64,000 bases of DNA from Oryzias latipes (GCF_002234675.1 NC_019866.2:9329261-9393260), one strand, 5' to 3'. Shown: positions 12,501 through 25,560, numbered from the stretch's first letter. Notes: a model not told the origin generated them from the letters alone. Made by a program: numbers and translations.

Positions 12501-15500
12501 TGCAGCTGATGGACGCATAGGTGATGTTACAGACTGACAGGAAGTTGGGTCGCAACCGACCCACGCTCAGCTTCGCCATATTGGTGAGGGACTGGCACAC
12601 GCAACAACCAAACAGGAAGCTTCCCAGTTCCTTGTACAGGCAGGACACATAATGGTTTTGGACAAAAGCACGCGAGCGTACCCTTTGAAAACGAACCCGG
12701 AAGCATTCTCCCACTGCGATCTAAAAAAAAGGATCAGAATAAGAAATAAAATCAGTAACACAGCACCTTTGTTTTATTTCAAAAATACAAGATTAAACTT
12801 TTTTAGAGTTTGTTTTGTTGATTTTGGGCTGCCTTACTGTTAAGCCGGTGATGGTTATGCCACCAGCGATGAGGAAGGTGTCGGGGATGGCTTCCTTTTC
12901 CAGATATGGATAAGTGATACTGGAGTCACCGCAGAAAAAGCCTCGCTTGTACGGAGTCACTGCCTTGAACTCACACGCAAAAAATGGGATGGAGGCTGAT
13001 GGTATGGTGAAAGAAAAAAAAATATCATGAGGAATGCGGCTTGTGCAACAAAGATCACAAGACGATAGAGACTCATAGATATGGAGACTGCTAGTGGAAT
13101 AATGCTGGCTTTCTTCTGGCACCCATGCATCTGTCATGAGATGCAACCTAATAAGCTGGGTAGCGATATCATGTGCAGCTCATTTGGGTACGTGACTTGC
13201 AGATATCTGGGGATCGAGCATTCTTCTCATAGCTGGTTCCACCACAGGAGCAAGAGAGTGTTGACAGAACTAAATCATTGATTTATGGGAACATGGGCGT
13301 GAAAAGGTGAAACTCAAAAGTGAAACAAGAAAGAATATTTTATGGGACAAAAGAGGGTCATAAAGTTATGTGCAAACACTAAGACAATCCTGCTTTTTTC
13401 CAGGAAAAAGTGACGACTAATGGTTTGATACATCTCTACGTACATTTACTAAGCCGTGCTATAATTCCCGGCAGGCCACTAATTATAAAAGCTCACTATC
13501 GTGCAGAAAAAGGTCAAGGTCTGGCTTGGGTAAACAAACAGACCTCTCAGTCTGACGATGAAAGTTCATTGGATAGAAGTTAATATTTAATTGACAAAAG
13601 GAGATGTGGTGTTACTGTTTACCCTCATAAACGAGAGGTTGACCACAATTTCAGTTCTCCATTTTACTTCCAACCAACAGCCAAAAATCACGCGACAGCG
13701 TGCCCAGCATGCTCCGTTCTCCAGTCCCTTATCCCATGTCCCCTTGTCACCCCATGGAATGCAGTGAGAACATGGGACTAATCATTAACCTCTATGCCTC
13801 TCCTTCTCATCCGAAGCCTGCTGGCTGGCTGGAACGCACCCAGGCCAAAGCACTGCTCTTGCCAGTAAATCTCTCAGACTACGTGACTGAGCACTCTGCA
13901 GGAAAACCAGGACAAAGTAACATCAAGCATACAAACAATGGTTTAAAAAACATGTCTTTTTTTGTGACAACTTTGACCAACGACAAGCAAAAATTAAACA
14001 ATGGAGCACACCACTCAAAGCTGCAATATTTTTATGTTTGATTCAGTTGCCACAATTATTTTCTCATCATTCAGTGCTCTAGTAAAACATTAACCATCCC
14101 AGTTCTAGTTAAAACAAATACTGTAACCAAGGTATTAAACTAGCAGGAAAACAAAGCGCTTCACTGACACAGTCAGCATTTGAATGATTACAGTCAAGCA
14201 TTGTCCTTTGATTTGGATTCAAAACATTTTACAAGTGACAAAAGTGGGTGTAAAAGGATGTCAAGTTGCCCCGATGGAAAGACAAAACAGAAAGATGAAC
14301 AGGAAGGACTGAAAGAGGACAGGAAAACAGGCCTCAGGCAGACAACCAAGGCTGCGACGTCAACAGAGAGGAGACAGATAGAAGACCCATCCGACCCTGA
14401 TCTCTCACTCTTTCCAGCTGCCACGTTGACAGCTCTGTCTGTCACACACACACACACACTCACACACACCACACACACACACACACACATGCTCAGACTA
14501 TTATTATTTGCTTCAAATGTCAAATTGGTTTCCATCCTTTGTTTAAAAAGGACATTAATAATCCAATGTTCTTTTAATCTTAATTTATGAAACCTCCAAA
14601 TACAGTTAATAAAAAGGATCATAATAGGGTTTTCAATTGGATTTGACATAAATCATGTTAATTTACATAATTGTTGACATCTATTTTAATTTATTTAACT
14701 GAAAACGCTTTGCTTTCATTTGATGCTCACGTCTGAAATTCAAAATTTTAGATTTGGCTTATTTTTGTTGGAAAGCGTCGCATTAAACTTGAATTATGTT
14801 TATGTGAAGCACAAGAAAAATGGGTAATTTGACTAAAAACTAACACCAGAGTGATTACCAGCTTTTAATAGTTTTAAGGGAGTTGCTTTTACTTCTGATG
14901 CTCAGACATAACCCCTGTTGATTCAATTCAGGATTTGACAGTAAATATGTGTTTCGAATGTTAATAGGTCAGATTAGTGGCTAACAGGGAGAGATGTTTT
15001 TTTTTCTATTTAATCCGTTAAGAGCTCCTCTTTGACTTCTCGTCAGTCTGTAAAATAGGGCCAGTCCTCTCTCTCAGTGATCGATATGTTGCTGCATTGA
15101 CAGAAAGAGATAATGGATAGGGCTTCCATTAAAGCCCGGACACTCTGCATTTACGCTGTGAACACGGACTGCTTGAAGGATGATTTTCAATTCAAATTGT
15201 CTAATGGGAGTCATGAAGTGCTGAGCCAGATAGATGCATTTTTTATGACCCAGAGCCTGCCGATACACAGGGCTCATGATGTACTCCCACTTCTGCATGA
15301 GGTGCAACTTGCCTGACCCAATAGTGACTAAAAAAATGAAATACACTTGCTAAACAACATTAACCTCATTTTGAGCTCCATCACCAGTTATTCCTTTAGT
15401 GGCTTTAAATATGAAAAAGGGTTAAAAAAAAAAAGGAATTCAACAGAATTTACAATGTAAAGTTATACTTTTCCCTAACCCCGTTCAAATTACAAGCTTT

Positions 15501-16851
15501 TGAGTTCTGTCTAAACTCTTCACCATTACAGCAAAACTGTTTTCACAACAAGCCACTAAAACCCTCCACAAACTTTCACATCATCTGTCAGGCAGCTGTG
15601 AGCAAACCTCTCCACCTGGCCAAGACACGCTTAAAGGAGATGCAGCCATCCGCTGGCAGGAGGGCCCGAGAGGGGACCCAAAAGGAGGCAGGAAAGTGGG
15701 TCGGCTCACACAGCCCAGCCAAAATGTGCTGCTCGCTCGGCCTGAAATTCAAAAACAGGAATGCTTTCAAACAGTCAAAAGGGACAGAAAAAAGGGGAGG
15801 GGGAAGAGGCGGGAGAAAAGGGAGAAGAGGGGATATGTGCCTCTGAGAAAGTCTTCTGGTTCTAATTTACACATCTATGAGCCCAGCCCAGAATGAGCTC
15901 ACCATGAGAAGAAACAAAATGAGATGACAGTAAAAATGCAAAGAAAAAACAGCAATCTAAATCGACATGTGGATGTTCCTCAGTTTGTGATCAATGCAGT
16001 GTCAAACTCATGAACTAGGTCAAAGGGGATATTTGAAAAACCCCTAGAATATTGATAAAAGGGGCAGAGGGCACATATACAGATGTGGGCGCACACTGAA
16101 GATATGGGCCGATGAGAGATGCAGCAAAGGTTTCTGCAGACGGAGGCGATTAGCGGTGGTTTTGGAATGCAAGGGTCAGAGATCTGGGCTCTGCTGGGAC
16201 TCACTCTGTAAACACAACCCTTCCTAAACCGGCAAAATACCCCAAACACACATAGGCTCAACACGTTCGTATACACATAAAAACCACACTTGGATTCAAC
16301 CAAACCACAAGCTAACAGATAGGTCAAACAAACCACACACACACACAGAAAAATATCCATCAAAATAAACCACTGCTAGGGTCCATAAACCACACTGAAT
16401 TAAACAATCCTAGAGACACAGGGAAAAAAGTTATTTCAATAACAAAGGCCTAAATAAATGCCCCTCTGTCAGTTTAATATGTCACCCATACTCAGGTTGA
16501 TGTGACGCAGTCAAAAGCTACAGTAAATCAAGCCATTAGTACTGGTTATCTGCGTCATCAGACCCGATAATAATTGACTGTGCGTGCTTTGAACTACATT
16601 TGCCCATTGATTGACCCGTCAACAACTTACTTTGCTGCAGCGTGGATGAGCATTTGTCACGCCCCCATAGGGTGGTCCATCCTCACAGCAGTCTGAAAGG
16701 TTTTCATTTGTTTACTTCTCAAAGTTAGCTTTTAACTACTTGTTTACCTTTAAAGTTCTATTACCAGGATAATTGTGTTTTTGCTGTTTTTAACATGATT
16801 TTGTGACATTTTACTCATGATGAATGTCACACACACACATATGTATTAATA

Positions 16852-16912
<61 letters not shown>

Positions 16913-19900
16913 GAAGAATGAACAAAATTCTGTTTTAAAAGGAGCGTATTTGTCATGTAAAAAATAAACTGGGCAGGCCACAAGCACTGGCATCTGGCTC
17001 TAAACTGTACAGCTGAATAGCTCCGATATTGGTTGTCATTTTTGTTGCACTGGTAATGTTAAGTTGGGATGTTAGGGCTGTAAGTTAACAGAAGAGCATG
17101 TAAACAGAGAGCTTTGAGCAATAGGGAAGGGAAGGGGGGGCGGGGTTGCTCCACGCCAACAGTCCCACCCATAACTAAGAGGAGAATTTTGCAGAACTAT
17201 GTCCTAGATAAAAGAAAAACACAGGATTTGTGATTTTGGCTAAAAGCGACACAATCAGAATTTTAAGACTACAGAGAACATTTTTAAAATAGATAAAAAT
17301 GTGATCGAGTGGGTCTATAAATATGCTCACAGACAGCAGTAGATACACAAACGAAACCATGTGGTGTTTTTTTGTTTTTTTTTTTTTTAAATTGCGGAAA
17401 CAATCTACATTTGTGAAAATTGAAGTTTTACCCTAAAAAGGTTGTCTGACAATCTTATTGAGTGTGTCAGTGGGGGTAGATTTGTAATTTTTGTGCAATG
17501 CACTTTACAAAAAAAATACTTCAAAGCCACAAAAATGACTGTATAAGCTAGTCTTGATCTAAGATTTTATCAAATGCCTTCCTTGTTTCAGTCATCTGAG
17601 TTAACTAGGCCACAGAAAGCTTTGCAGAAGAGACAGTTGAAACAGCACGTTATAAGCCATGGTGCAGGGTTAAATTAAGAAGAAATGCAGAGACAAACAC
17701 AGATTGTTGGGGTGAAAGGCAGAGCAGGTACCTTTTGTTGAGGTTAAGTCATTTGCACCAAGGCTGTGATTACAACTGTTAGCTGAAAGAGACCCAGTTA
17801 AAGAATTACATGTTTCTGTTCCTGCTTTACCGCACAGTCTGTCTGATCTTTCCAATCCAGGGAATAGAGAGGTAGAAAGAAAAAACATGGATGCCGGTCT
17901 CCATAACTGAGTCACACCCTCTTCTTTTTCTTCTGTCATTGGTTTGACGTGTCTATTTTGTCTGCCCTGATAGCCTCACAAAGAGATTTATCAGCATAAG
18001 ACAAAAGGGCTCCAAGAAGCCACAACAGTTGGGGATTTTTTTGCAATCTGGCGTCAGGAACATCTGGTGCAGCTGGGCTCCAAACAACCATTGCTTCACT
18101 TATCAACATGCACTAATCTCCTGTACACATGCAAAGACCCATGTGGAAACTCTTCACATAGACGCTTTATGCCAGCCTGGTGGGTCTTCTGCTGGCATGT
18201 TGCTTCAGTAAGTCCAGCAGGAGAGATCCTGCAAGCCCTTTTCCATAGTTACTATTCAGACTGCCCAGAGAAGACATGCATCCCACAATTCCATCTGTTC
18301 CTCCACACTTCACTGCCCAGCTTCCTGGCACCCAGCTCAGGAGCTCAGGGCATGAGTGGTGAGTTTAGATGAGGGCTGTCTGTCTACCTCTTTTTTTCAG
18401 CAGATGTATAAAGGTATGTGGTCTGGAATTTTGAAGGGAGTTTAGTGGATTTTTGTGGCATGACAGTAAAGATGAGGGTGTGGGATGTAGTCTGTAGTGT
18501 CAAATAAAACACAATTTTGGTCTGGATTTTCATGGGCGCCACAATTAGCATGTAATAGTTAGGTTAAGGGTCTCATTCAAGCATGGGAAAAGTTGATGCT
18601 GCTACATTTTTGTGCAGAAGAACTCTACAAACATCAAAGAGGATGATAACTGGAGGGATGTCTCAATCAGGAAAGTTATGATATAACCACAAGATGTGTT
18701 TTTTTGTCTTGATGATGTGTAAACATGCACCCGCACAAAGAGAGTTTGTCTAAGTTTTCCTCTGGGAGATAGACTAAAGACAATCGGTCATTAGATCTGA
18801 TGGGCACAAAGGTGGAGCTGTTGTCTGAGGATGAAATCAGGAGGAGAATCTGATGCTGAGCCTCTCCCGGCCTATTCTAGCAAATGAGCTCTGAGGATTA
18901 GAGTGCTACACACATCTTATTGACTCATTATGGCTAATACCTATGGACTACCCCAAGCACTTATGTAACACTCATCGAGGATAAGATTGCAGCTGTCTCA
19001 TTAAAAGTGCATTTGAAGCTATTTGGTCTCGGAATATTTACTGTTCTTCTCTGACTTCTTCACCAAGACTGAACGTGTAGTTTTGCACGGGATTCCTTCA
19101 GGCCCCCTGAGCATGACCTGTGACCACTACTGTAAATCTTCTCTCAATCCGTATCCTTCCCTAGGGTTCCTCATTCATTCAGGTTGCTACTTGTCCCTGA
19201 GCCGTAAAGCACACGAGATTTCTGTTGCAGCCCACGGAAATAAGGGGAAAGAAAAACAACAAAGCAGAGAGGAATTAGGCCCACGTGGTCCCACAAAAAT
19301 GAGGCGCATCTGATCTTATGCAATGACGTCAAACAAAAGAGAGTTGTGGGTAGGGAAAAAAAGGTCATGGGTTGCTTTCAATATCAGGGAAATTTGATGA
19401 TTTTTACTCTTCAGCTGCCGCGCATCACTGTATTCCATTACTTCAGCCAACGCTCTGTCGGTTTAGAGAAAAGGCACCGGCAACTTTGTCAACAAACAAA
19501 AAGCACATGCTGTAGTAGAGTTCCTGTATTAGCCACCTTATGACTCAGACACATTCCAACATGAGCACATGCACTTTATAAATCAACACATCGCATACGC
19601 ACACACATGCACAAAGAATAAAATATTCCTTGGCTAGTACACACAAGCGTGCTGAGGCGTGTTGGCCTCCTGCCGTCTCACTCTGTCTTCAGCTCTTCCT
19701 GTCAGAAACAGAACTCTCAAACATAAACCTGCTGTTAGACAAAGACACGTGGAAATCTATAACACAAAACACACTTGAGCACCTGACTACACCGACGGGT
19801 AAATGGAATCCCAAAATAAAGATTGTTTAAAGAAAAGACAAGGACAAAGAGAATCGGGCGAAGAAGAAATAAGCTTGAAAGAGAGTTCTTTTAGAGTTCT

Positions 19901-22900
19901 GATCACTAAACAAGATAGAAGTCATCTCGTCCTGGCATGCTGCTTCATGTCTGGAACTGAAACACTTTCACACAACATGATGATCAACTGAATCCAGCAA
20001 CATTTCCAATGTAAACAGAAACTTCCTCTGCTCAAATATTTACCATTTCAATAGTTTACTTTATCACGTTTAATGGCAAACCAATCAAAGCTGTCAAATG
20101 TTTAACTCAAAGGTCCACCCTTTGTAACTTAGGATAACATCTTGTGCACATCAGGTATGTGTGAAGAAGAGACTGTTTGGCAATTAACCCCTTTGGAGGA
20201 AGGTTAAACCCAGAGGCAATCCCACTATTTTCAAAATAAGATAATAGCAGGTTTTGAAATGACCTCTTGATTCATTTCCTGCTTATCCTTGAGAGAGGCA
20301 ATAGTAGGGTTTATTGGGGGGATGATAGACGGAGAAACAACAGTGCAGACTAGCGTGTTCATGCACGCTCAAAAGACAACACCCAGCAGTCTTCTGACCC
20401 CTGGGTGTCTGGACCCTAAATCTTAGATTCAGCCACAGGGAACAGATTTAGTCAGGTCTTTGAAATCTCTACTGAGCTCTAACAGAAATGCAGACTTCAA
20501 CATGCAAGCAAACACTTGACATTTGTGTTCTGCACTGTGCATGGACAGATTCAGAAAAACACTTTGTGAAGCACACATTACACGCATGCTCAAACACCCG
20601 ATTCCTAAATCTATGAACTCTTGAAGAGTCCCATGTTGTGCAACAATATGATCAAGTAGACAGAGACAGGGCCTCAGGTAATAACATCCCAGACAGACAG
20701 ACTTTAATACCACTTCATACCAATTTGTGTTGCCGTTCTGAAATAAATCTGAAATAAACTCCAAGAAAAAAGCTGAAAAAACCACAGTGTCTCTTAAGCA
20801 GATCACACAATTACTGCGACGCCTCGGGGTAAAATTCCACACATACAGTAAGCTCCTTTAGGTCAACTGCCTGTGAGAATCTGATGATGGTGTTGTTAGG
20901 GGAAATGCTGTGAGTCAGGGTAAAGAAGTCTGAGTTTGATGAAGGGCCCAATTCATTTATAATAAAGATTCCCATTGACTCAAAAATGCTCACAGATGAG
21001 TCAAATTCAGACATTTGCTGATAACAAGTGAGATGGTTACCAGGACAGACGGGGAGGATACAATCAGAATGATGGGAGTGTTTACAGATGTGGTTTAAGT
21101 AGCCTGACACTGGACATCAACTCCAAAACACCACTTTCTCTGACAGAATGCCAATAAAGAATAAGTGATGAGTGTAAATGTATGCTTTTCAATTGAGAAA
21201 AACATGTAGGTACTCAGGGAACGATTGTGTAGACAGAGTTAGCAAACTGACAGCCAGCAGCAGTCTCAACTTCATTCCTGGAGAACTGAAAATCATAATT
21301 TAGTTGTAAAAAGAAAAAGTAGACACTAACATAACCCTTGTGCTATCTTGGATGACCCCACCCTTATATTGACGTGTTCTCCCTACCATGACAAAGGTGG
21401 ATAAAGGTGGAAAGATGTCATGTAATCCATGGACACCAGTGAGGTTCACAAATCATTGAGGAAAAAAGGTTCAGCGCACTGTCTAGTGGGTCTAGATGAC
21501 CCAACTCCCAATGTTAAAGTGCCTAGGATAGCACAAGGGTTAATGTTAATCTATTCTAGCTTAGAAAAAAAAAACTGCTGGGTAAATATGTATTTTGCAT
21601 TGTTGTCCAATCAGAGTAGATAAGTAAGGTAAAGGTATGCAGTTTTGTATAAAAAACACACAATGCACACAGATGGAAACAAACATCGTGACGATAAATT
21701 GGTGACGACTTGCTGCTGACAGCCTTAAAAACCAACAACCACTACCACTGAGGAGTGTGCCAGCTAAATAGTAACTGCATACCTGCAGAGCTGAAGAATT
21801 ACTTTTTATCAAAAATAATTGCCTCACTGTTGTTTTGTCAGCCTCGTTATTTCCTATAACTGCCAACGAATGGGAGACCTGTCAGTCTGCCTTGACAAGT
21901 TCTACTTCTCTTTTGCTGTCAATATGAATTATCTTTCAGTTGCACAATATTCTTCTTGTCAATGTTTTCGTCATCTGAGACATTGTTTTTCAAATTTACA
22001 TCACCCTATTTTGTCTTCATGAGAAGCAAAAAGAATCAAACTGAACCATCAGGTCTTTGAGAAATTTGAGACGATTCACAACAGGATGCAAACAGAAATG
22101 GAAAGTAAATAATGTGTTTAAAGTGGAGCAAAAAAGTATTTGGCAGGCACCATTCGGCAAGTTGTCCCACTTAGGAAGAGGAGAGAGGTCTGTAATGTTT
22201 ATCATAGACATCATTTAACTGTGAGAGACAGAATGTAATATCCAGGAAATCGTGTGTTCGATTTTTAAAGAATTTACTTGTGTAATAGTGTGGGGAAAAA
22301 TATTTGACTTCAAAAACGAGCAAGAGACAGACCTATTACTTCTTTTAGAACCTTTTCTGTGCTCTAGTTAATTATTTTTGTATTAATGAGTCTTGTTTGA
22401 ACTTGGCACCATGACCAAGACCAATCCAAGGACACAACCCGATGATCTGAAGAGACCACAGCAACTAAGGTTACTATTAGCGACATGCTACGTCATCATG
22501 GAATCAAATGCAGAGCAGAGCTGTAAAGGTATTCCTGCTTGAGCCAGTTCATGCCCATGCCTCTTTAAAGTTCCAGAGTCCATGTAGGATCCAGAGAAGG
22601 ATTAGGAAATAGTCATGTGGTCAGATGAAACCAAAATGGAACTCTTTGGTATAAATGTCGTGTCTGGAGGAGGAGGAATGCCAAGTTGCATCTCAAGAAC
22701 CCCAAACCCACTGTGAAGCATGGTGGTGGAAGCATCATGCTTTGTGGCTGCTTCTATGCAAAGAGAACAGGATAACTTATCCATATTAAGGAAAGTATGA
22801 GCAAGGCCAAGTATGGTGAGATTTTGGGCAAAAACCTCCGTCTAGCATTGAGAACAAGGAGGATAAAACATGTCTGGATCTTTTAGCATAACAAACACAT

Positions 22901-24824
22901 CAACCAGGTAACAAAGGAGTGGCTATGTAGAAAAGTATTTTTGCAGTTCTGGAGTAGTCTAGCCAGTCTGTGGACTTCAGTCCAAGAGTTTCTGTGGAGG
23001 AAGTTGAATGTCCATGTTGCCAAGCAACAGCCCCAAAACATCACATCTGTCAAGAAGATCTGCTTAGAAGAATGGACCAAAACAGCACCTACAGTGTGAG
23101 ACAACCTGGGTTACAGTACAAAGTACTGAGGTGAACTTTTGTTAAAGACCAAATACAAATATTTATTTTCTGTGCCATAACATAAATAAATAGTTTTAAA
23201 ATCATACACTGAGAGTTTTCATGGGTTCTTATTTTTACATTCTGACTCTCACAGTGGAAGTGTACCAATGATAAACATTATAGACCTCCCATCTTTTAAA
23301 GTGGGACAACTTGCAGAATCAATGACTCACAAGTACTTTTTTACACTGTACTTTATTTTTGTACTGTACTTTTGTGCAACTAAAGTCCTACTTTTAAGTT
23401 AATAGCAACAGAAAGTTGCACTGGGATTTTTGCTCTGCAAGTCATAATTAAAATGTTTTCTTATTCTAATCAAATGTACTTGACTGAGAGCAGTAAATTA
23501 TTACAAATAGGGGGAATCTGAATATGCGTACAGTGACAAAGAGAGTATTCTTCATTATTATTAGTATAGCAGAACTTTGGCCTTCATAAAAATTCTGTAT
23601 AAAAAACATAATTATTAGCATTACTTTGATGCATTTGTCATAGAAGCAGCTTTCATGCAGCTACAACTTAACAACAGTGGCAACTGCAGTGTCAACAGAC
23701 AAAAAAGAAAAATCATAATTAAATTTTGAAAATTCAAGCCAAATCTAAAGTCTGTGGATGTGAAATTTAAGTGTGATTAAAGTCAAACTCTTCATCTCTG
23801 ACTGATCAATAATCAAGTTATCCTGTGATTTCTTTCTGATGTGCAGGTTCACACTTGAAAGTCCTTTACCTGACCCAGAAATGGTAGAAAATAGATTTTC
23901 CAAATATATTCCAATATTTTTTTTCTAAAATGTATCATCAGGTGACAAGTTATTAGTATAGTTATTTTGAAGCAACGCTGTTAAATGAGGGTTACGAGCA
24001 TCTGCCATAGTTCCTCATAGGTCCTCATACTGTGCATGGTCAATTACGACAATATGCAGTAATCCTGCAGTGCAGGAGGGGAACGGGCTCAGGGAACAGC
24101 GCTCATTTTCGGCGCGAGAACAGAAGCACGCGGTGTGCTTTAATCCCCTATTCCCACGTTCTTCTCCCGGGAACTTCACGGGTTACCATGGGAACAGATG
24201 AATTCCCGGGACAACTCTGCTGCTGCCAACTGAGTCTCCTTCCTTCCCTCCTTCTCCGCCCTCCTCCCCCCCCCCACCCCCTCCGGCTCTCCCTAAAGGC
24301 CCCCACGTGCAACAGAGAAACTTGAACTGATGATGTTTTCTTCCGTTCGAACACTTTCCATTTCACTTCTGGAAAACTCATGTGGAAGTTTGGAAATTTG
24401 CAAAGAAAAAAGAAAAAAATCCACTTTCACCCTCACCCAGCCCCGCCCAGTGCCGATAACTTTGTTTTCGTAAAACTGATGTTGCATTGAGAAAAAAAAA
24501 AGTGCAGATTAATATAAATGACTGTTATTGAGGTGGCATTTCAATGTTTGACATGATTTGTGCAACGCTGGAATAACAATTTGGATTATAGATTACAGAC
24601 ATAAACGGCGTGGACCTACCAACTAGCAAACAAATAAGATCCAAAACAACAAGCATCTTCCTTTTGGTGCAGAAGGAGCGTTCCTCCTCCGGCCGGGTGA
24701 GGAACTGTTTCCCGGCGCCGTTCTCCTTCCCCTCCGCGGCTCCGCCGCTGTCAGCTAGCCGCATCTGGAGCTCTGCGTCCCGGGGCAGCATGTTGTCGTG
24801 CGTGCCGGAATTTAACTTTTGCAT
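9535..24824 (-). CDS. plpp2: Phospholipid phosphatase (lipid phosphate phosphohydrolase), PLPP2-like, six exons
   Basis: Exons, all with GT-AG introns and consistent phases: 24620-24824, 12838-12995, 12434-12720, 12251-12308, 9809-9985, 9535-9639 (stop included); 329 aa. The family dephosphorylates phosphatidate, LPA, S1P and similar lipids at the plasma membrane with six transmembrane helices. All three catalytic motifs are intact: KLSVGRLRP (K171-P179), FSGH (H224) and [12 protein letters not shown] (R270, H276, D280). [10 protein letters not shown] and GRLRPNFL resemble mammalian PLPP2, while SFFSGHASF and the N-terminal extension resemble PLPP3. I chose PLPP2 on exon 2 and on the 19p13-like neighbours; a PLPP3-like assignment is possible. 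The N-terminus, about 56 aa before the first hydrophobic stretch, is longer than in mammalian PLPP2. The tail ends TMC. Confidence 0.93.
11064..11105. repeat. Poly-C / (ACC)n low-complexity tract
   Basis: About 17 C residues followed by eight ACC units, inside plpp2 intron 4. The proline- and threonine-rich open frames over it are artefacts. Confidence 0.95.
11430..12208 (-). mobile_element. TTAA-family MITE (copy A) interrupted by a SINE-like insertion
   Basis: The right end (ATGGGAGTGGGACT, followed by TCAA) and the internal stretches match the other copies of the family described at 38186-38806. The left end is eroded, so 11430 is approximate. A 270-bp insertion splits it (see 11817-12086). 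It lies in plpp2 intron 4. Confidence 0.7.
11817..12086 (+). mobile_element. SINE-like repeat inserted into the MITE, flanked by about 19-bp direct repeats
   Basis: It contains a GGATGCCCTTCCTGAC segment that I recognise as common in fish interspersed repeats. The flanks 11798-11816 and 12087-12105 are near-identical (GAAACTTTGTCCTGGAAAA against GAAACTATGTTCTAGAAAA). Duplications of this length are typical of LINE-mediated insertion. It is therefore younger than the MITE it interrupts. Confidence 0.7.
14445..14487. repeat. (CA)n microsatellite
   Basis: Interrupted CA dinucleotide repeat inside plpp2 intron 1. Confidence 0.9.
16853..16909. repeat. (TA)n microsatellite
   Basis: About 57 bases of uninterrupted TA inside plpp2 intron 1. 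Confidence 0.95.
16988..17325 (-). mobile_element. Decayed TTAA-family MITE (copy B)
   Basis: Shares internal blocks with the other copies (CTGTACAGCTGAATAGCTCC, AACTATGTCCTAGA and a GAGTGGGTCTAT end). One end is missing and the TTAA flank is lost. Confidence 0.55.
21335..21539. mobile_element. Short MITE with CCCTTGTGCTATC inverted ends and TTAA-type flank
   Basis: Left end CCCTTGTGCTATC and right end GATAGCACAAGGG are perfect 13-bp inverted repeats, followed on the right by TTAA and preceded on the left by ATAA (one change from TTAA). At 205 bp and without coding capacity it is a non-autonomous DNA transposon. A TTAA target suggests the piggyBac-like group; this is inferred. Confidence 0.75.
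22121..23348 (+). pseudogene. Tc1/mariner-like transposon with a broken transposase and long inverted repeats
   Basis: The ends (22121-22247 and 23225-23348) are imperfect inverted repeats of about 120 bp sharing GCAAGTTGTCCCACTT and TGTTTATCAT, next to TA dinucleotides. Between them are pieces of a Tc1 transposase on the plus strand: [11 protein letters not shown] near 22618, [13 protein letters not shown] near 22718, and [14 protein letters not shown] near 23060. They lie in different frames with stops between, so the gene is inactivated. The whole sits in plpp2 intron 1. Confidence 0.85.
24620..24824 (-). CDS. plpp2: plpp2 exon 1 (start codon and first membrane segment)
   Basis: The ATG at 24824 (context AAAACATGC) opens 68 codons ending LDLICLLV, then one base before a GTAGGT donor. 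The split codon G|CC with exon 2 at 12995 restores ...LLVASIPFF, the expected first helix of a PLPP protein. This join identified the exon despite an 11.6 kb gap. The region is GC-rich compared with its surroundings, as expected for a promoter-proximal exon. A TTG-initiated extension to 24869 is unlikely to be used. Confidence 0.88.
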
Positions 24825-25560
24825 GTTTTCACACTCAAGGAAAGTTTGTGAAAACTTAAGAGGACCCAAAAAGGAAAGTAGTTGCTCCGCTTTTTCTCCA
24901 GATCTCCAGAAGTTCCCAGAGTTTTTTAGTCGGCGCGTCGCTGCAACAAATCCATGTCATCTGACTGAAGTTTGACAGCAGGAGACCCCGATCACCGACC
25001 GACGAGCGACCCGCTTCAGTGGTAGGAGGGTTTGTCATCAATGAGCAAGAGAACAGGAAAGCGGAGGTTCGAACCCTCAGGGGGTGTTGCACACCAACGA
25101 TCCTCTAAAAAAACTTCTCAGCATATCGTCCTGGGTTTGTGTTTGGGTTCACCTCTATGTACTATTTACTCAGAGGTTGCCAAAGAAAAAAAACATTAGC
25201 GATTGAACTTTGTGACTTTTTTATTTTCAAAATAAAAAAAATCCCTTTTAGTTTGTTGTTGAATTTGAGCGACCTTTATTTTGGTAGTCAGTTTCCGCCC
25301 GTGTCGTGCAACCAGTAGAAGTCAGTCAGCAGAACGCGGAGATCAATGCGGATCGATGGGACCGAAGCTCAGTGCGTGGTCGGTCCTTCTGCCCCCGCAG
25401 CCCTTTGGCTGCTTCTGCCCTTTTCAGATGTCTTCTGAGGTTTAACTGATCCGGCAGCCCGCGCGCCCGGCGGGACGTGTTCCCGCAGCTCCTGCGGGTC
25501 TGCGGACAGGCCAAACTAAAAGCAAGGGCAAACGCACGAGAAGTCCTCGTTCAGTTTATT
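24825..25560 (-). promoter_or_regulatory. 5' flank / probable promoter region of plpp2
   Basis: GC-richer than the surroundings (especially 25330-25510), upstream of the first plpp2 exon. No clear TATA box. A tRNA-like stretch lies at about 25010-25085. Assignment as promoter rests on position and base composition only. Confidence 0.4.

Larger units (their letters stand above)
12996..24619 (-). other. plpp2 intron 1 (11.6 kb), repeat-rich, no second gene seen
   Basis: Joins exon 1 to exon 2. It holds a CA run (14445-14487), a TA run (16853-16909), a decayed MITE (16988-17325), a small TTAA MITE (21335-21539) and a Tc1-like element (22121-23348). The remaining open frames are short and have no recognisable domain or splice-consistent partner on either strand. 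Confidence 0.75.

Noticed and set aside
14194-14649. 151-codon minus-strand open frame
   Set aside because: Runs through a CA repeat (VCVCV) within plpp2 intron 1 and has no domain or splice partners.
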